A stretch of 64,000 nt of DNA from Giesbergeria sp. (GTDB lineage: Bacteria; Pseudomonadota; Gammaproteobacteria; Burkholderiales; Burkholderiaceae_C), in the NCBI GenBank assembly GCA_017985015.1, contig JAGNYI010000012.1, positions 18,980 through 82,979 of the forward strand. Direction: 5' to 3'. The translations under genes were made by a program, and so were the position numbers. Of the stretch, positions 63,266 to 64,000 are shown piece by piece (the stretch's first letter is position 1; each line of letters starts with the position of its first letter). The notes under the pieces are model-generated. The model was not told the origin of the DNA, ran no database searches, and worked only from the letters and a program-made list of their open reading frames with translations.

Positions 63266-63850
63266 TTAACCGTTGCATGGCATATCAGCAGGTGGAATAA
63301 TGCGAACCCGGCCGCCCGAACTCATACATACCCCGCGAGCGGCAGCATTTGTGATGGATTTATTTAATGGCACGAGACTGAAGCCCAGAAACGCACCCGC
63401 CACTAGACCCCATCGATTGAGCTGAATGGTGGCGCCACCCGAAGTGCGCGTCACTTGGGTGTTTGTGGGGGGGGCGAACCGCTGCAAAATCTCACTGTTT
63501 TCGCATGCGCCATTAAGGTTGGCATCAGCGCAGACATGCCAGCCGCAACCCCAATCACCCACGCCGGGCGCAAGCGAACAACCATTGGTGTTGTTGGGAT
63601 TTTTCTGAATGATCACGTTGCCACCGCGTTTGATCGCCTCTGAGCGGGCGTAATACAAAGTGGATTGCAACCCTTCCGCCATTTGCCGCGTGCGCCAGTT
63701 ATCGATCAATGGCGTAAAGCTGGGGCCCGCCAGCGCCGCCAAGATGGCGACGATGGCCACGACCACCATCAGTTCGATGGCTGTGAATCCTCTGCTGAGG
63801 AGCCGCACGCGGGCCCGGAAGGCTTGGGTCGAAGGTGAACAAACTGGCAT
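63266..63850 (-). CDS. fimT: minor pilin FimT/GspH family
   Basis: 194 aa. Prepilin site Gly21/Phe22 (LLSRG/FTAIELMVVVAIVAIL), Glu26 as mature E5. The GspH/FimT pattern DNWRTRQMAEGLQSTLYYAR, SEAIKRGGNV follows. In other species FimT binds DNA during natural transformation or is a minor pilin primer subunit; which applies here is unknown. First gene of the minor pilin operon. Confidence 0.9.
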   Translation of the reverse strand: MPVCSPSTQAFRARVRLLSRGFTAIELMVVVAIVAILAALAGPSFTPLIDNWRTRQMAEGLQSTLYYARSEAIKRGGNVIIQKNPNNTNGCSLAPGVGDWGCGWHVCADANLNGACENSEILQRFAPPTNTQVTRTSGGATIQLNRWGLVAGAFLGFSLVPLNKSITNAAARGVCMSSGGRVRIIPPADMPCNG

Positions 63851-64000
63851 GAGTACATCCTAAGCACGCTGGCCGAAATGTTTGATGGCTCCCGGACCAG
63901 TGGCAGTCCGGCGGGGATGAGCGGCACTGTCAGCGTGTGTACCCCTTGCAGGCCCCCGCGTTGTGCATTCCTTTGCACTCGCGAGACAGGCGCCGCTCGC
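63851..64000. other. region upstream of the minor pilin operon
   Basis: No gene is visible. An inverted repeat GTGCA-TTCCTT-TGCAC (63963-63978) lies about 115 bases upstream of fimT and could be a regulator site; a promoter cannot be assigned with confidence. Confidence 0.35.

Overview
The window is about 64 kb of GC-rich chromosome from a betaproteobacterium, most likely a member of the Comamonadaceae (Acidovorax/Alicycliphilus-like). Three things point there: the tRNA-Leu/tig/clpP/clpX/lon block, the fimT-pilV-pilW-pilX-pilY1-pilE cluster running into ribD/ribE, and a dispersed ~60-bp palindromic repeat with at least fourteen recognisable copies. I see no prophage, transposase, integrase or CRISPR array. 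The family-level assignment rests on pattern memory, not on a database search.

Layout. 1-10.7 kb is housekeeping: the end of an HD-GYP protein, suhB, trmJ, cysE, a zinc-ribbon/PD-(D/E)XK nuclease-like protein, mog, darP, pmbA, a tartrate/D-malate dehydrogenase with a coupled 58-aa ORF, an HpaI-type aldolase, yqeY and rpsU. 10.7-13.5 kb holds a winged-helix regulator divergent from a NIPSNAP/ABM pair, then a HI0933-type flavoprotein. 13.6-32.2 kb is a nitrate assimilation region on the minus strand, split in two by other genes. The proximal unit is nasT, a probably acquired flavin reductase, and nrtA-nrtB-nrtD. The distal unit is nirB-nirD-nasA-trpD2-cobA. Between them lie a DUF4148 gene, a CBS-domain gene and a TRAP transporter operon whose regulator and kinase genes were fused by a deletion. 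A 676-bp nested inverted repeat sits between nirD and nasA.

32.4-40.8 kb has an orphan branched-chain amino-acid binding lipoprotein, sdaA, hpnC and an RND efflux pair. 40.9-49.2 kb has tRNA-Leu, tig, clpP, clpX and lon (heat-shock-type promoter), four more tRNAs, a conserved acidic protein and a YgjP-type metallopeptidase. 49.2-56.7 kb has murI, the divergent fumA/fumC pair, a DUF2249 gene behind an NsrR-like operator, mnmH, ribE and ribD. 56.7-63.9 kb is the type IV pilus minor pilin operon.

How the genes work together. The nitrate genes form a complete pathway: NrtABD uptake, NasA nitrate to nitrite, NirBD nitrite to ammonium, and CobA for the siroheme precursor. The sequence shows a regulatory scheme for it. 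Canonical sigma-54 promoters with NtrC-type GCAC-N7-GTGC sites precede both nrtA and nirB. The nrtA leader also carries hairpins and a strong terminator of the kind controlled by ANTAR antiterminators such as NasT. The most notable observations are this double nitrogen/nitrate control, the decapitated LacI regulator and kinase remnant, the large nested palindrome and the dispersed repeat that has entered six reading frames.
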